Positions 39,653 through 48,501 are shown, numbered from the stretch's first letter. The stretch: 64,000 nucleotides of DNA from Kitasatospora sp. MAP5-34 (GCF_029894335.1 NZ_JARXZC010000031.1:1-64000); one strand, 5' to 3'. Numbers and translations are program-made. The notes: generated by a model not told the origin, from the letters alone.

Positions 39653-40770
39653 AGCACACCTCCGTCCGCCGTCGCCGTCGACGCGGGCGGCATCGCCTCG
39701 TCCAGGAAGCCGCTGCAGAAACGTGCGAGCGGCCCCCTCGCGCGGATTCCAGGAGGTGATCCGCGTTCCACATCGAGCGCGAGACCGGGCTCGATGGGAA
39801 GCTCTCCGGCCAGCCGAAGGCCGAGGCCCCTGGCGATCTCCGGGCCCGCCAGACCCGCCGGGCCCGGCACCCGGACCACCGCCCGCAGGTCCGACAGCCT
39901 CATCCGGGCGGCCGCCGCGACCCGGTCGGCGGCGGCCATCGCCCGGAGCTCGGCCGGCACCACCAGCAGCCCGGTGTCTGCCTGTTCGAGTGCCTGCCCG
40001 GCAGCCGGGTCAAGGTGCCGGGGCAGATCGAGCACTACGAGGCCACCACGTCGGCGAGCGGCCGCCAGCACGCTCCGCATCGCTTCGGGTGGCACCGCGA
40101 GAGTGTCACCGCGATCCCAGGAGAGGGCTGTCAGATGGTGCAGCTCAGGCAGCGCCTTGGCGAGTTCGGCGCCGCTGACCCTGCCTCGGGAGCCTGCCAG
40201 ATCGGGCCAGCGCAGGCCTCCGGCGCTCTCACCGCCGAGCAGGATGTCAAGGCCTCCGCCCAGCGGGTCGGCGTCGATGAGCATGGTCCGATGACCCGAG
40301 CGCGCCGCCGTGATCGCGAGGGCGCACGCCAGTGTCGATGCCCCGGCGCCGCCGCGACCGCCGAGCACGGCGACGGTCAACGCGGGCGGGCCCACTCCCT
40401 CGGCCGCGTCCGCGATCCGGTCCAGCAGCCAGGCCTGGGCGTCCGGCAGAAAGAGTACGTGCTCGGCGCCGAGCTGGACGGCTCTCACCCAGACCTCGCA
40501 GTCGTCGAGGTCGAGCCCGAGCAACAGGACTCCGGCTCGGCGGGTCAGCCCAGCACAGCGTTCGGCGAGGTCGTCGCCGACCAGCACGAGAGGGGCGCTC
40601 TCCCACAGCCCCCTGGGCGGTGGGGCGCCGCACAGCAGGTGCGGGTCGGTGCCCGCAGCGGCGCAGAGCCGCAGGAGGTGCTCGGCGAGCGCCTCGTTCT
40701 GCGTGACGATGAGCGGGCCGGACAGTCCGGCCTGGTCCGCAGGGTGGTGATCGGTGATCGGTGTCGACAT
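39649..40770 (-). CDS. ssd: Ssd/CpaE-like septum site-determining ATPase
   Basis: This 373-residue protein has an N-terminal receiver-like region (about 15-125, LIVTQNEALAEHLLRLCAAA, EHVLFLPDAQAWLLDRI) and a MinD/CpaE-type deviant Walker domain. That domain shows VAVLGGRGGAGASTLACALA (about 133-152), MLIDADPLGGGLDILLG and VVLDLPRHLDP. The signature Lys pattern of MinD (KGGVGKT) is replaced by GGRGGAGAST, as in the Rv3660c Ssd family. It heads the tad operon and may link pilus placement with septation. ATG 40770 follows GGGGGAGA. Its 640-bp upstream region carries DnaA boxes and a BldD-like site. Confidence 0.9.
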   Translation of the reverse strand: MSTPITDHHPADQAGLSGPLIVTQNEALAEHLLRLCAAAGTDPHLLCGAPPPRGLWESAPLVLVGDDLAERCAGLTRRAGVLLLGLDLDDCEVWVRAVQLGAEHVLFLPDAQAWLLDRIADAAEGVGPPALTVAVLGGRGGAGASTLACALAITAARSGHRTMLIDADPLGGGLDILLGGESAGGLRWPDLAGSRGRVSGAELAKALPELHHLTALSWDRGDTLAVPPEAMRSVLAAARRRGGLVVLDLPRHLDPAAGQALEQADTGLLVVPAELRAMAAADRVAAAARMRLSDLRAVVRVPGPAGLAGPEIARGLGLRLAGELPIEPGLALDVERGSPPGIRARGPLARFCSGFLDEAMPPASTATADGGVL

Positions 40771-40934
40771 GACTGTCTCCCCCGGTGAGGTGCTGTCCAG
40801 GACGTCGATCCCAATCGCTCGGGTCGGCGCCTGCCGGTAGGGCGTCAGCCGCGCTCCCCCGGACGGGAGATGGAGGCTGCCCGGTCACCACGGTGGGGGC
40901 TGAAGCGGAATCCGTCAGCCTCCTTCCGATTGCC

Positions 40935-40960
40935 TGTGGACAACTCGGGGCTGTGGATAA
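40935..40960. promoter_or_regulatory. pair of perfect DnaA boxes upstream of ssd
   Basis: TGTGGACAA (40935-40943) and TGTGGATAA (40952-40960) are exact complements of TTGTCCACA and TTATCCACA. They point the same way, 17 bp apart, about 165-190 bp upstream of the ssd start. Three AT-rich stretches follow (AACTTTGTTCACT, GAAATTACGCAAAG, GAATTGACG). Confidence 0.7.
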
Positions 40961-41111
40961 CTTTGTTCACTCACACGAGGGAAATTACGCAAAGAATTGA
41001 CGCCACCGGCAGTGCCGCAACAGCACCCGGAACGACGGCACGGGCACGTGCGAGGGGCTCGGAGATCAACGCGAAGGCCTCTCGAAGCAGAACGTCAACC
41101 CTGCAAGAATG

Positions 41112-41126
41112 ATCACTCAGAGTGAC
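41112..41126. promoter_or_regulatory. BldD-box consensus match between ssd and the HAD gene
   Basis: The 15-mer ATCACTCAGAGTGAC fits every fixed position of the published BldD consensus nTnACnC(A/T)GnGTnAn. It is a dyad of TCACTC and GAGTGA around one A. It lies 342 bp upstream of ssd and 310 bp upstream of the HAD gene start, in a 665-bp gene-free divergent region. Confidence 0.6.
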
Positions 41127-41236
41127 GAGCTGGTCATGGCCATCACTACCTGATCGGGGGCGGCAAGCGAGGAGAACATCGCTCCGAGCCGTCCCTCAAA
41201 CCCCCCGAAAAGCCCGAGAAATGGCCTCGGACGTGC

Positions 41237-41271
41237 GACGACCCCCGCCGGGGGGGAGAGCGGGGGTCGTC
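41237..41271. terminator. hairpin in the divergent region (possible attenuator or small-RNA end)
   Basis: GACGACCCCCG (41237-41247) pairs exactly with CGGGGGTCGTC (41261-41271) around a 13-nt GC-rich loop. It is not downstream of any annotated gene, since it lies 165 bp before the HAD gene, so it may end an unannotated transcript or act as an attenuator. Confidence 0.5.
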
Positions 41272-41435
41272 TACCCACGGTCCGACTCGGGGGGGAGGAG
41301 CCGGACCGGGTTAGCACGGTCGCGAACGATCCGTGACTTCCATGGTGTACCCGAGAGCCCAGAAACACAAACCCGCGCGCCCAGGAGTACGCCGAATGGC
41401 GGGGCGATTTGGGCCGCCCTCTATCCTCGGTTCCC

Positions 41436-42350
41436 GTGGACACCACCGAGAACGCCGACATCGCGGACCACGGCGGGAACTTCGCGCCCGGTCCCGCGTC
41501 GAACGACATCGCACCCGCCCTTGCCGCACCTCATCGCCACCCGTTCGGAGTAGCGCGAACCGCCGCTTTCTTCGACCTTGACAAGACGATCATCGCCAAG
41601 TCGAGCGCGCTGGCATTCAGCCGCCCCTTCTACCAAGGCGGTCTGATCAACCGTCGCGCCGTACTGAAGAGTGCCTACGCGCAGTTCCTCTTCCTGGCCG
41701 GCGGCGCGGACCACGACCAGATGGAGAAGATGCGCGAGTACCTGTCCGCACTCACCCGAGGCTGGAACGTCCAACAGGTGCGCGAGATCGTCGCCGAGAC
41801 CTTGCACGGCCTGATCGACCCGATCATCTACGACGAAGCCGCTTCGCTGATCGAACAGCACCACGCGGCCGGCCGGGACGTCGTCATCGTGAGCAGCTCC
41901 GGTTCCGAGGTGGTGGAACCGATCGGGGCTCTCCTCGGTGCGGACCGCGTCATCGCCACCCGACTGAAGATCGAGGACGGCCGCTACACGGGCGAGATCG
42001 AGTTCTACGCCTACGCGGAGAACAAGGCCGCCGCGATCCGCGAGCTCGCCGAAGCCGAGGGGTACGTACTGGCCGACTGCTACGCCTACAGCGACTCTGT
42101 GACCGACCTACCGCTCCTGGAAGCAGTCGGACACCCGTCGGCGGTCAACCCGGACCGCGCGCTGCGCAAAGAGGCGGTGACGCGCGAATGGCCGGTGCTG
42201 GTGTTCGACCGCCCGGTCGAACTGCGCCGCCGACTCCCCGAGTTCTCCGCCCCCAGCCGCAGTGTGGTGATGGCTGTCGCAGTAGGCACCGCACTGGTGA
42301 CGGCCGGGGCGCTCTGGTACGCCTCCCGGCGGCGCCAGCCCATCGAGTGA
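41436..42350 (+). CDS. HAD-IB family hydrolase (SerB/CicA-like) with C-terminal membrane anchor
   Basis: This 304-residue protein from GTG 41436 has the HAD motifs: I AAFFDLDKTIIAKSSAL (Asp pair at about 46 and 48), II VVIVSSSGSEVVEP, the Lys in AENKAAAIRELAE, and IV CYAYSDSVTDLPLLEAVG. The cap region GGADHDQMEKMREYLSALTR fits the HAD-IB class. A membrane helix near the end (VVMAVAVGTALVTAGALWYA) is an anchor. The start is uncertain: no ribosome site precedes GTG 41436, and TTG 41409 is also in frame. The same gene is divergent next to ssd in mycobacteria, annotated serB1 there by memory. The true substrate is unknown. Confidence 0.85.
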   Translation: MDTTENADIADHGGNFAPGPASNDIAPALAAPHRHPFGVARTAAFFDLDKTIIAKSSALAFSRPFYQGGLINRRAVLKSAYAQFLFLAGGADHDQMEKMREYLSALTRGWNVQQVREIVAETLHGLIDPIIYDEAASLIEQHHAAGRDVVIVSSSGSEVVEPIGALLGADRVIATRLKIEDGRYTGEIEFYAYAENKAAAIRELAEAEGYVLADCYAYSDSVTDLPLLEAVGHPSAVNPDRALRKEAVTREWPVLVFDRPVELRRRLPEFSAPSRSVVMAVAVGTALVTAGALWYASRRRQPIE

Positions 42351-42751
42351 CACCCGAACCATCCCGCCAGCCCTCCGCCAAATCGGACAAAAGGTAAAGA
42401 CTTCTCGTTTCGGGTTCCCCTTTCCCCCAAACCGCGATAGAAATGAGTTACGGCCCGCGAGACCCGGTCAGGACCCTAAGAGGTCAAACCGACAACGCAG
42501 TTCAGGCCCCACGGACCGAGTACAGATAACTGAGCACCCACATGCAGCCGACCCGCTGTCGGGCCGCCGCACCAGGTGAACGGGCAGGATCCCCGCCTGA
42601 TGGGCACTTCCGGTGCATGCTTGGTAACCCGGTACCTGTACCAGCGGCGGCACCCAGCTCCATCAGGTGCCGCCGCATCAATGCGTTCACGCCCCGCCCG
42701 CACTTCCCGCCCGGCTGCTCCTCTTGCCCGGCTCTCGCTCTCCGGCGTCGC
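42351..42751. other. 401-bp convergent intergenic region between the HAD and Fic-like genes
   Basis: No gene is convincing. The region contains a hairpin at 42644-42676, a GGTACCTGTACC inverted repeat at about 42631-42642, and an AT-richer section (42390-42450, TAAAGACTTCTCGTTTC). It mainly separates two convergent genes. Confidence 0.45.
42644..42676. terminator. hairpin terminator between convergent genes
   Basis: GCGGCGGCACC (42644-42654) pairs exactly with GGTGCCGCCGC (42666-42676) around an 11-nt loop. It lies about 294 bp after the HAD stop and 76 bp from the stop of the Fic-like gene, so it more likely ends the latter. Confidence 0.6.
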
Positions 42752-43744
42752 TCAGACCATCCCGCGCTGCATCGCCTCGCACACCGCCGTACTCTCGCGC
42801 ACCCCGAGCCGGAGCGCCTCGCCACAGTGCGCGATCCAGGCGGCCATGCCGACGGCGGTGCCACTGAGATAGCCCTGCAGAGCGCGCTGGTAGGCGGCCG
42901 TACCCAGCTCGGCGAAGCCGACCTCGGCGGGGCAGATCGCCTTCGGGTCCAGGCCCTCCGCGATGAGGACGATCCGCTGCGCAGCGCGCGCGATCATGCC
43001 GTTGTGCGAGCCGAAGGGGCGCAGTGCGAGCAACTCGCCGTGCACCACTGCGGACACCACCAGCGCGGGCGTGCCGCTCGGGCTGCCCTCGGCGCGAGCG
43101 GCCAGCAGCTGGGCCAGCTGCTCCAGCCGCGCGGTGGCCTCCTCGGCCGACGGCGCGGGGGGCAGGTCGAGCGCCGTCGCGGCACTCTCGCCGCCGGAGC
43201 GGGCGCCATCTCCCCGAGGGGCCTGGTCGCCATGAGGAGTTTCGCGGCCGACCTGATCGGCTTCGTCGTCGGCGTGTGCCTCGTCACCGGCGCCGTGCGA
43301 CAGGCTCTCGGCGATGTTCAGCTCCAAGGGGAACAGTGCCGCCGCCTGCTCCCCCGGAAGCCTGGGCCGACCGGCCGACTCGTCAGCGTCGCCGACCGCG
43401 AGCAGGTGCAATCGCGCCAGCACCTGGAGCGGCGAGTGCCGCCAGACCCCCAGCAGCTGCCCGGCCTCGGCGGAGATCCGCAGCGCACCACCGACCGTGC
43501 GGGCCTCCGGGTCGGCACTGAAGTCGCTGCGCCGGCGTACCTCCTCCAGTGGCCAGTCCGCTCCGTCGAGGGCGGCGGAGGCCCTCGCGCCGCGCAAGGC
43601 GGCCTCGGAGGTCACCTCCTGCGCGCGGCGGCGCATCACGCGGTGCCCGTACAGCCGGTCGACTGCCTTGCGCACCTCAGCGACGGCGGCGGGCACTCCG
43701 GGGAGGTCGGCCAGCGGGGCGAGGGGATCAGTTCCAGTGCTCAC
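42752..43744 (-). CDS. Fic-domain-like protein with degenerate active site
   Basis: This 330-residue protein starts at GTG 43744. A first helical part (AVDRLYGHRVMRRRAQEVTS, then RSDFSADPEARTVGGALRIS) is followed by an acidic linker at about 145-185 and a Fic-like core. The core motif HPFxx(D/E)GNGRxxR reads RPFGSHNGMIARA at about 250-262. Arg stands in place of the catalytic His and Met in place of the first Arg, while Asn-Gly and the last Arg remain, so AMP transfer by the usual mechanism is unlikely. Members of this group in streptomycetes are often labelled oxidoreductase or Fic. It is divergent from the ATPase gene at 44084. Confidence 0.75.
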   Translation of the reverse strand: MSTGTDPLAPLADLPGVPAAVAEVRKAVDRLYGHRVMRRRAQEVTSEAALRGARASAALDGADWPLEEVRRRSDFSADPEARTVGGALRISAEAGQLLGVWRHSPLQVLARLHLLAVGDADESAGRPRLPGEQAAALFPLELNIAESLSHGAGDEAHADDEADQVGRETPHGDQAPRGDGARSGGESAATALDLPPAPSAEEATARLEQLAQLLAARAEGSPSGTPALVVSAVVHGELLALRPFGSHNGMIARAAQRIVLIAEGLDPKAICPAEVGFAELGTAAYQRALQGYLSGTAVGMAAWIAHCGEALRLGVRESTAVCEAMQRGMV

Positions 43745-44083
43745 CTACCCGAGAGTAATGACTCCCCCGGCATCACCGTCACAGCAACCCCGTCATCACC
43801 CGTTCGAGGCATTCCTCGACTCATGCCCATATGGCACCCCGAACCACCGCTAGCATGACACCTATCGGTGACGATAACTATTTCCAACAACGCTCCCGGG
43901 CGCCTCGGATCACCAGTCGAACCCGGACGGATCCGGTCGGACCCGGTCGAACTCAGCCGGACCGACCCTGTGCCAGTCGCAGGGCAGCTCAGAGCACCCA
44001 AGAACACTCAGCACATCCCAGAACCTTCCAGAGCGTTCCGGTACGAACGCCGGTGGACGCTGGAGTGAGAGCCGGAGCCTCAG
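43745..44083. other. 339-bp divergent intergenic region (Fic-like / CooC-like)
   Basis: An AT-richer patch (about 43868-43894, ATAACTATTTCCAAC) lies near its middle and could hold a promoter. 43915-43970 is a degenerate GGACCCGGTCGAAC/GGATCCGGTCGG repeat tract. No gene is seen. Confidence 0.4.
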
Positions 44084-45070
44084 ATGAAGATCGCGTTCGT
44101 CGGCAAGGGCGGCAGCGGGAAGACCACGCTGTCCGCTCTGTTCATCCGCCACCTGGCCGCCGCCGGCCGCCCGGTCATCGCGGTGGATGCCGACATCAAC
44201 CAACATCTGGGCCCTGCACTCGGCCTGAGCGACAGTCAGGCGGCCGACCTTCCGTCACTCGGCGCCCACCTGCCCCAGATCAAGGAGTATCTGCGGGGCG
44301 ACAATCCACTGATCGGCTCGGCCGACGAGATGATCAAGACCACGCCGCCCGGCCGCGGTTCGCGTCTGCTGCGGATCGTCGAGGAGAACCCGGTGTACGC
44401 GAGCTGCGCCCGGCCGATCGCGCTGGACGAAGGGTCTGTCCGGCTGCTGGCCACCGGCGCGTTCACCGAGGAAGACCTCGGCGTGGCCTGCTACCACTCC
44501 AAGGTGGGCGCGGTCGAACTACTGCTGAACCACCTGGTCGACGGCCAGGAGGAGTACGTGGTGACCGACATGACGGCCGGCTCGGACTCGTTCGCCTCCG
44601 GCCTGTTCACCCGGTTCGACCTGACGTTCCTGGTCGCCGAGCCGACCCGGAAGGGCATCTCGGTCTACCGGCAGTACAAGGAGTACGCCAGGGACTTCGA
44701 TGTGGCCCTGCACGTCGTGGGCAACAAGGTGCAGGGCCCTGACGACCTCGCATTCCTGCAACGCGAGGTCGGCGACGACCTGCTGGCGGTCTTCGGCCAC
44801 TCCGAATGGGTACGCCGTCTCGAACAGGGCACCGAGCCGCCGCTTCAGCTCCTGGAGCCCGCGAACCGCGCCGTCCTGGAAGCACTGAAGCGGCAGGCCG
44901 ACCAGGCCCACGCCCACCGTGATCCGCAGCGCTACACCGCACAGGCCGTCACCTTCCACCTCCGCAACGCGCAGAGCTGGGGGAACACCAAGGTCGGCAT
45001 CGACCTGGCGAGCCAGATCGACCCCGGCTTCGTACTCGGCACCGACCAGTTGGACGGCGCGCACGCCTGA
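44084..45070 (+). CDS. CooC/ParA-like ATP-binding protein
   Basis: This 328-residue P-loop protein starts IAFVGKGGSGKTTLSALFIR, the deviant Walker A KGGSGKT at about residues 7-14. It then has PVIAVDADINQHLGPALGLS, VYASCARPIALDEGSVRLLA, AFTEEDLGVACYHSKVGAVE and YVVTDMTAGSDSFASGLFTR. The layout resembles CooC-type nickel insertion ATPases and other MinD-like maturation factors. The CxC metal-binding motif of CooC is missing; only single Cys residues are present. The cellular role is unknown. ATG 44084 follows GAGAGCC without a strong ribosome site. A perfect hairpin terminator comes 43 bp after the stop. Confidence 0.82.
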   Translation: MKIAFVGKGGSGKTTLSALFIRHLAAAGRPVIAVDADINQHLGPALGLSDSQAADLPSLGAHLPQIKEYLRGDNPLIGSADEMIKTTPPGRGSRLLRIVEENPVYASCARPIALDEGSVRLLATGAFTEEDLGVACYHSKVGAVELLLNHLVDGQEEYVVTDMTAGSDSFASGLFTRFDLTFLVAEPTRKGISVYRQYKEYARDFDVALHVVGNKVQGPDDLAFLQREVGDDLLAVFGHSEWVRRLEQGTEPPLQLLEPANRAVLEALKRQADQAHAHRDPQRYTAQAVTFHLRNAQSWGNTKVGIDLASQIDPGFVLGTDQLDGAHA

Positions 45071-45113
45071 CGACCTTCGTCCTCGCCCAGCCGCGCACCC
45101 GACGCCTCACGCA

Positions 45114-45158
45114 CGAGAGGGCCGGTAGCTCCCATCACGGGAGCCACCGGCCCTCTCG
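45114..45158. terminator. hairpin terminator after the CooC-like ATPase gene
   Basis: Arms 45114-45133 and 45139-45158 pair over 20 bp with one G-T wobble, closed by a 5-nt loop. It is followed by CGGCG and no U-run, as usual in this genome. Confidence 0.8.
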
Positions 45159-45431
45159 CGGCGTCCGGCCACTCTTCAAGCAGGTTCCTGAACGGTTCGA
45201 ATACCACCCTTAGGGGTGAATCAGCCCCGCAGCCCTACCGCGCAATTTCACGCTGTGCAAAGATCTCATTACTCTCAGTTTACCAACTCTTGATGGTCCA
45301 AGGCCGGACGTGACACCCTCCGCCGCGCCTACGCCATCCCGCCACACCGTCGCGACTCACGACAGCCGATCCGACTCCGAGCACCAACCCCGGACCTGAC
45401 TGCGTTCGTTCCCCCGGAAAGACGGGAAGAC

Positions 45432-47852
45432 ATGACCCTCGACATCTCCAGCGCCCCCATCGCCTCCGACACCACCGACCACGCCCCGCCCAACGGCCCG
45501 GCGGGCACCACGCCCCAGGGGTCGCGCCGAGAGATCCTCGTCCGCGACCTGCCCGCCTCCATCGCGGTCTTCTTGATCGCCGTTCCCTTCTCGCTCGGCA
45601 TCGCGCTCGCCACCGGCGCACCGCCCACCGCCGGGCTGGTGGCAGCGGCGGTCGGCGGCTTGGTGGTCGGCACGCTAGGCGGCACGCCGCTCCAGGTCAG
45701 CGGCCCGTCCGCCGCACTGACGGTGATCACCGCTGGGCTGATCGCCCAGTACGGCTGGCAGGTCACCTGTGCCGTCACGGCCGTCGCCGGTCTGCTTCAG
45801 CTCCTGCTCGGCTGGCTGCGAGTGGCCCGCACCGCGCTGGCCGTCTCACCCGCGATCGTCCACGGGATGTTGGCCGGTGTCGGCCTGACCATCGCGATCG
45901 CCCAACTGCACGTGGTGCTCGGCGGCTCTCCGCAGAGCTCCGCACTCGCCAACCTGATCGCTCTCCCACAGCAGCTGTCCGGCCCCCACCCACCCGCACT
46001 CGCCGTCGGAGCCCTGGCCATCGCAGTACTCTGCGGCTGGCCCCGGCTCGGCCGACTGCCCGGCGCGGCCGGGCGGGTCGGCGGCAGGCTGACCCGGGTC
46101 CCCGCCGGGCTGGTCGCCGTGACCGCCGGCACCACACTCTCTCTGGGCCTCGGCTTCACCCTCGCCCGGGTCGAGCTGCCCTCCTGGGGCGAGCACAGCC
46201 TCGCCTCGGTTCCCACTCTCGAACTCGCGGGCCGGCACTGGCCTGCACTGATCGCCGCCGTGCTGACAGTGACGGCCGTCGCGAGCGTGGAGTCGCTCCT
46301 CTCCGCAGTCGCGGTCGACCGGATGACCCACCAGCCCGGTGACCTGGATCGCGAGCTCCGGGGCCAGGGTGCGGCCAACTTCGTCACCGGGCTGTTGGGC
46401 GGTCTGCCCATCGCCGGCGGCGCGGTGCGCAGTTCCGCCAACGTCCGTGCCGGAGCCGCCACCCGCTGGTCCGCCGTTCTGCACGGGCTCTGGGTCCTAC
46501 TGGCGGCCTTCGCGTTGACCGGCGGGCTGCGCCGGATCCCGCTCGCCGCGCTGGCCGCGCTGGTTCTGATGGTCGGCATCCAGATGGTCAGCTTCGCGCA
46601 CATCCGGCGGGTGCACCGGCATCGGGAGTTTCCCGTCTACCTGGCCACGGTGCTCGGCGTCGTCCTGCTGGGCGTCCCGCTCGGGGTGGTCCTCGGTGGA
46701 TCGGTGGCCGTCCTGCTGGCGCTCTACCGGCTGACTCGCGCCCATGTCGAAGTGCTGGCCGAGGATGACGGCTCCTACCTGGTCCGCACCCACGGCCCAC
46801 TGACTTTCACCGCCGTGCCCCGGCTGAGCCGGGCCCTGGCGGCGATTCCCGCCGGCGCCCGGGTGACGGTCTGCCACGACGGATCATTCCTCGACCATGC
46901 GGCGTACGAACAGGTCCACGTGTGGCGGACGGGGCATCAGGCGGGTGGCGGACGGGTCTCGATGCTGACCGAGCGCCACGACGACGAGGTGCTGGACCCT
47001 GACGGCACCGTACGGTCGGGCAGTTCCCCCGGCCCGCACCGCTGCCGCGCCTGGACTCCCTGGGTGGGCCACCGCTGCATCGAGCAGGGCCTCGACGATC
47101 CGCACGTCCGCCTGCTCGACGGCGTTCGGGGCTTCCAGCAGCACACCGCACCACTGGTCCGGCAGGAGCTGGCCCGGCTGTCCCGCGAGGGCCAGACACC
47201 CTCGCAGCTCTTCCTGACCTGCGCAGATTCCCGGCTGGTCACCAGCATGATCACCAACAGTGGGCCGGGCGACCTGTTCACGGTACGGAACGTCGGCAAT
47301 CTGGTGCCGGCGCCGTACGAGCCCGGAGCCGCCGACGATTCGGTGGCCGCAGCGGTGCAGTACGCCGTCGAGGTGCTGCAGGTACGCAGCATCACCGTGT
47401 GCGGACACTCCGGGTGCGGCGCGATGAAGGCCCTGCTCGACGGCGTGCACGAGCTGCCCGGGCCGCCGACCCCGCTCGCCCGCTGGCTGCGCAACGGCCG
47501 AGGTGCGCTGTCCCGGCTGAAACGAGCACCTGCGGAGTTCGCAGGGCGCCCGGTGGTCGACCTGGTGGAGCAGCTCTGCATCACCAACGTGGTCCAGCAA
47601 CTGGATCAACTGCTGGCGAACCCGGCGGTCGAGCGTCGGGTGGATGCGGGCACGCTCCGACTCGTGGGAATGTACTTCGATTTCGCCACAGCTCAGGCGT
47701 ACGTGTTGGACCACGAGAGCAAGCGGTTCGTGTCCGTCTCGGAGGACTGGCCGGAGCACCGATCGGCCCTGCCGGAGGACCTGTCGGAGGACCTGTCGGA
47801 GAGCCGGCCCGAGAATCAGCGGCAGGAGTCCGAACAGCGAGCAGTCGCCTGA
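45432..47852 (+). CDS. SulP-family anion transporter fused to beta-carbonic anhydrase
   Basis: This 806-residue bifunctional protein has residues 30-430 as a SulP/SLC26 transporter of 10-14 helices (DLPASIAVFLIAVPFSLGIA, then GGTPLQVSGPSAALTVITAG, then FVTGLLGGLPIAGGAVRSSA). Residues 430-520 correspond to a poor STAS-like region (RTHGPLTFTAVPRLSRALAA). Residues 560-760 form a beta-class carbonic anhydrase with zinc ligands in LTCADSRLVTSMI (Cys, Asp-Ser-Arg) and VCGHSGCGAMKAL (His, Cys). Such fusions move bicarbonate and convert it to carbon dioxide. ATG 45432 follows GGGAAG. The gene stands alone, ended by a hairpin at 47891. Confidence 0.93.
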   Translation: MTLDISSAPIASDTTDHAPPNGPAGTTPQGSRREILVRDLPASIAVFLIAVPFSLGIALATGAPPTAGLVAAAVGGLVVGTLGGTPLQVSGPSAALTVITAGLIAQYGWQVTCAVTAVAGLLQLLLGWLRVARTALAVSPAIVHGMLAGVGLTIAIAQLHVVLGGSPQSSALANLIALPQQLSGPHPPALAVGALAIAVLCGWPRLGRLPGAAGRVGGRLTRVPAGLVAVTAGTTLSLGLGFTLARVELPSWGEHSLASVPTLELAGRHWPALIAAVLTVTAVASVESLLSAVAVDRMTHQPGDLDRELRGQGAANFVTGLLGGLPIAGGAVRSSANVRAGAATRWSAVLHGLWVLLAAFALTGGLRRIPLAALAALVLMVGIQMVSFAHIRRVHRHREFPVYLATVLGVVLLGVPLGVVLGGSVAVLLALYRLTRAHVEVLAEDDGSYLVRTHGPLTFTAVPRLSRALAAIPAGARVTVCHDGSFLDHAAYEQVHVWRTGHQAGGGRVSMLTERHDDEVLDPDGTVRSGSSPGPHRCRAWTPWVGHRCIEQGLDDPHVRLLDGVRGFQQHTAPLVRQELARLSREGQTPSQLFLTCADSRLVTSMITNSGPGDLFTVRNVGNLVPAPYEPGAADDSVAAAVQYAVEVLQVRSITVCGHSGCGAMKALLDGVHELPGPPTPLARWLRNGRGALSRLKRAPAEFAGRPVVDLVEQLCITNVVQQLDQLLANPAVERRVDAGTLRLVGMYFDFATAQAYVLDHESKRFVSVSEDWPEHRSALPEDLSEDLSESRPENQRQESEQRAVA

Positions 47853-47890
47853 CAGACAGATCCAACCGATTGACGGATCATCATGGGATT

Positions 47891-47927
47891 CCGGGGGTGC
47901 CTCGAAAACGACGTGGAGCACCCCCGG
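47891..47927. terminator. hairpin terminator between convergent genes
   Basis: CCGGGGGTGC (47891-47900) pairs exactly with GCACCCCCGG (47918-47927) around a 17-nt loop. It lies 38 bp after the transporter stop and 20 bp from the stop of the convergent YiiX-like gene. Confidence 0.75.
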
Positions 47928-47946
47928 GATGCCCGGCACGGGCCGA

Positions 47947-48501
47947 TCAGGAGCGGAGGAGGTTGGAGAGGTCGGCCGGTGTGACGTATCCCGGCCACCG
48001 GCCATCGCGGAACAGTTGAACACCGGCGTCCCGGTAGCACTGGTCCACGAGTTGGGAGCAGATCATGTGCCGGGTATCCGCCACATAACCCTTGATCAAC
48101 GGACTGACCGGCAGGTGAAGACGGTGCGCGGCCAACGCCAGGTAGTCGGCCGCGCTGTAGGGGACGCCGAGGTACCCACGAGCGGCCGACACCACGGCCT
48201 GGCGTTGCTCGTCATCGAGAAGGATGTGCCCGGTGGACCAGAGGATCGGTCGGCTGTCAGAGTCGACGAGGTGTTCCAGAACGGCACCGCCGGGCTGCGC
48301 CTCGACCAGGTCGCCGTCACCGACGTAGACGAATGCGTGCTCGAAGTCGGCGAAGCCATCGCCGTTGAGCCACTGTCCGATCCTGATCAGGCGGCCGACA
48401 CGGCCGGCCATGCGGACCACGGCGAAGTCGCCGGGCTGGGGAGAGGGGATAGGGGTTGCTGAGGCAGAAGAGTCGGCAGGGGTCGCTGGAGTTCCAGGCA
48501 T
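47947..48501 (-). CDS. YiiX/YebB-like NlpC/P60-type cysteine hydrolase
   Basis: This 184-residue permuted papain-fold protein (DUF830/YiiX) has QPGDFAVVRMAGRVGRLIRI and FEHAFVYVGDGDLVEAQPGG, with the catalytic-type His in FEHAFVYV (residue about 55). AARGYLGVPYSAADYLALAA and the Cys in DTRHMICSQLVDQCYRDAG (about 149) follow. The fold has the circularly permuted order His before Cys. Substrates could be peptidoglycan peptides or lipids. There is no signal peptide; ATG 48501 follows GGGGGAA. The gene is convergent with the transporter gene and divergent from acs. Confidence 0.86.
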   Translation of the reverse strand: MPGTPATPADSSASATPIPSPQPGDFAVVRMAGRVGRLIRIGQWLNGDGFADFEHAFVYVGDGDLVEAQPGGAVLEHLVDSDSRPILWSTGHILLDDEQRQAVVSAARGYLGVPYSAADYLALAAHRLHLPVSPLIKGYVADTRHMICSQLVDQCYRDAGVQLFRDGRWPGYVTPADLSNLLRS

